From: Gammaproteobacteria bacterium UBA7449
Lineage (GTDB): Bacteria > Pseudomonadota > Gammaproteobacteria > Pseudomonadales > Pseudohongiellaceae
Assembly (NCBI GenBank): GCA_002477465.1
Contig: DLPV01000073.1
Span: 822-6,666 of the forward strand
Direction: 5' to 3'
Length of the DNA: 5,845 bases
Position numbers and translations under genes: made by a program
Shown here: one piece after another, positions 5,659 to 5,845 of the stretch
Layout: every line of letters starts with the position of its first letter
Numbering within the stretch: the stretch's first letter is position 1
The notes under the pieces: model-generated
Database searches by the model: none
Seen by the model: only the letters and a program-made list of their open reading frames with translations
Told to the model about the DNA's origin: nothing

Positions 5659-5845
5659 AGTCGCGCTCAGTAGTCTCTGGAGTCGTCGCGGCAGTGTAAT
5701 GCTAACCCTGGCTTCGCTGACAATCAGCATGGCAATCGTGATTGGTGTCGAGCATGTTCGAGCCCAGGCGGAGAACAGTTTCGTCAGAACAGTGTCGGGG
5801 GTTGACCTGCTGGTCGGCGCCCGCACCAGCCAGGTAAACCTGCTG
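5651..5845 (+). CDS. FtsX-like ABC transporter permease (5' part, continues past window)
   Basis: Only the first 65 residues are visible. A short cytoplasmic start, MFEVALSSLWSRRGSV, is followed by a first membrane helix at about 17-34 (MLTLASLTISMAIVIGVE) and a periplasmic stretch with SGVDLLVGARTSQVNLL. The SG-DL-VGAR-----LL pattern is common in FtsX/MacB/LolC-like permeases of this subgroup. These proteins usually have four helices with a large periplasmic domain between the first and second, which would lie beyond the window. It starts inside the ATPase stop region, so the two subunits should be made together and form one complex. Family members act mainly in extraction or mechanotransmission and are not classical importers, which makes their use in zinc uptake unclear. 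Confidence 0.9.
   Translation, partial: MFEVALSSLWSRRGSVMLTLASLTISMAIVIGVEHVRAQAENSFVRTVSGVDLLVGARTSQVNLL

Overview
The window reads as part of a zinc-acquisition gene cluster from a Gram-negative bacterium. Outer-membrane, periplasmic and ABC-transporter genes of types I associate with Gammaproteobacteria, often marine ones, lie together. The base composition is moderate and looks even across the window. I cannot name the genus, and the assignments rest on recognised protein patterns, not on a database search.

Layout, left to right. (1) Bases 1-1537 (+) are the 3' part of a TonB-dependent outer-membrane receptor of the ZnuD type, with two long Asp/Glu/His-rich stretches, followed by a clear intrinsic terminator (1547-1580). 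(2) 1628-1948 (+) is a small exported protein resembling the 'ABC-type zinc uptake system zinc chaperone' / DUF2946-like proteins, with a His...CxxCH motif. (3) 1949-2322 has no intact gene. It holds two short protein-like 3' ends, both in the same reading frame, which look like gene remnants. (4) 2323-3459 (+) is an exported zinc hydrolase of the succinylglutamate desuccinylase/aspartoacylase (AstE/AspA, M14-like) family. (5) 3480-4109 (+), only 20 bases later, is ZrgA (DUF2796), a periplasmic protein with a His/Asp-rich metal-binding segment. (6) 4205-4741 (-) is an exported DUF3299 protein, convergent with zrgA. (7) 4969-5658 (+) is a LolD/MacB-type ABC ATPase, overlapping by 8 bases (8) an FtsX-like permease that starts at 5651 and runs off the window.

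How the parts may work together (inference): the receptor would bring zinc, free or carried by a small ligand, across the outer membrane using TonB energy. The small chaperone, ZrgA and the DUF3299 protein would handle it in the periplasm. The ATPase-permease pair would drive a later step. The zrg zinc-uptake operon of Vibrio cholerae is the closest described parallel I know. The unusual member is the secreted AstE/AspA-like hydrolase. Its tight spacing to zrgA suggests co-transcription, and it could act on an amide-bonded metal ligand. That idea is untested. I found no convincing Zur operator, RNA gene, insertion sequence or CRISPR array.
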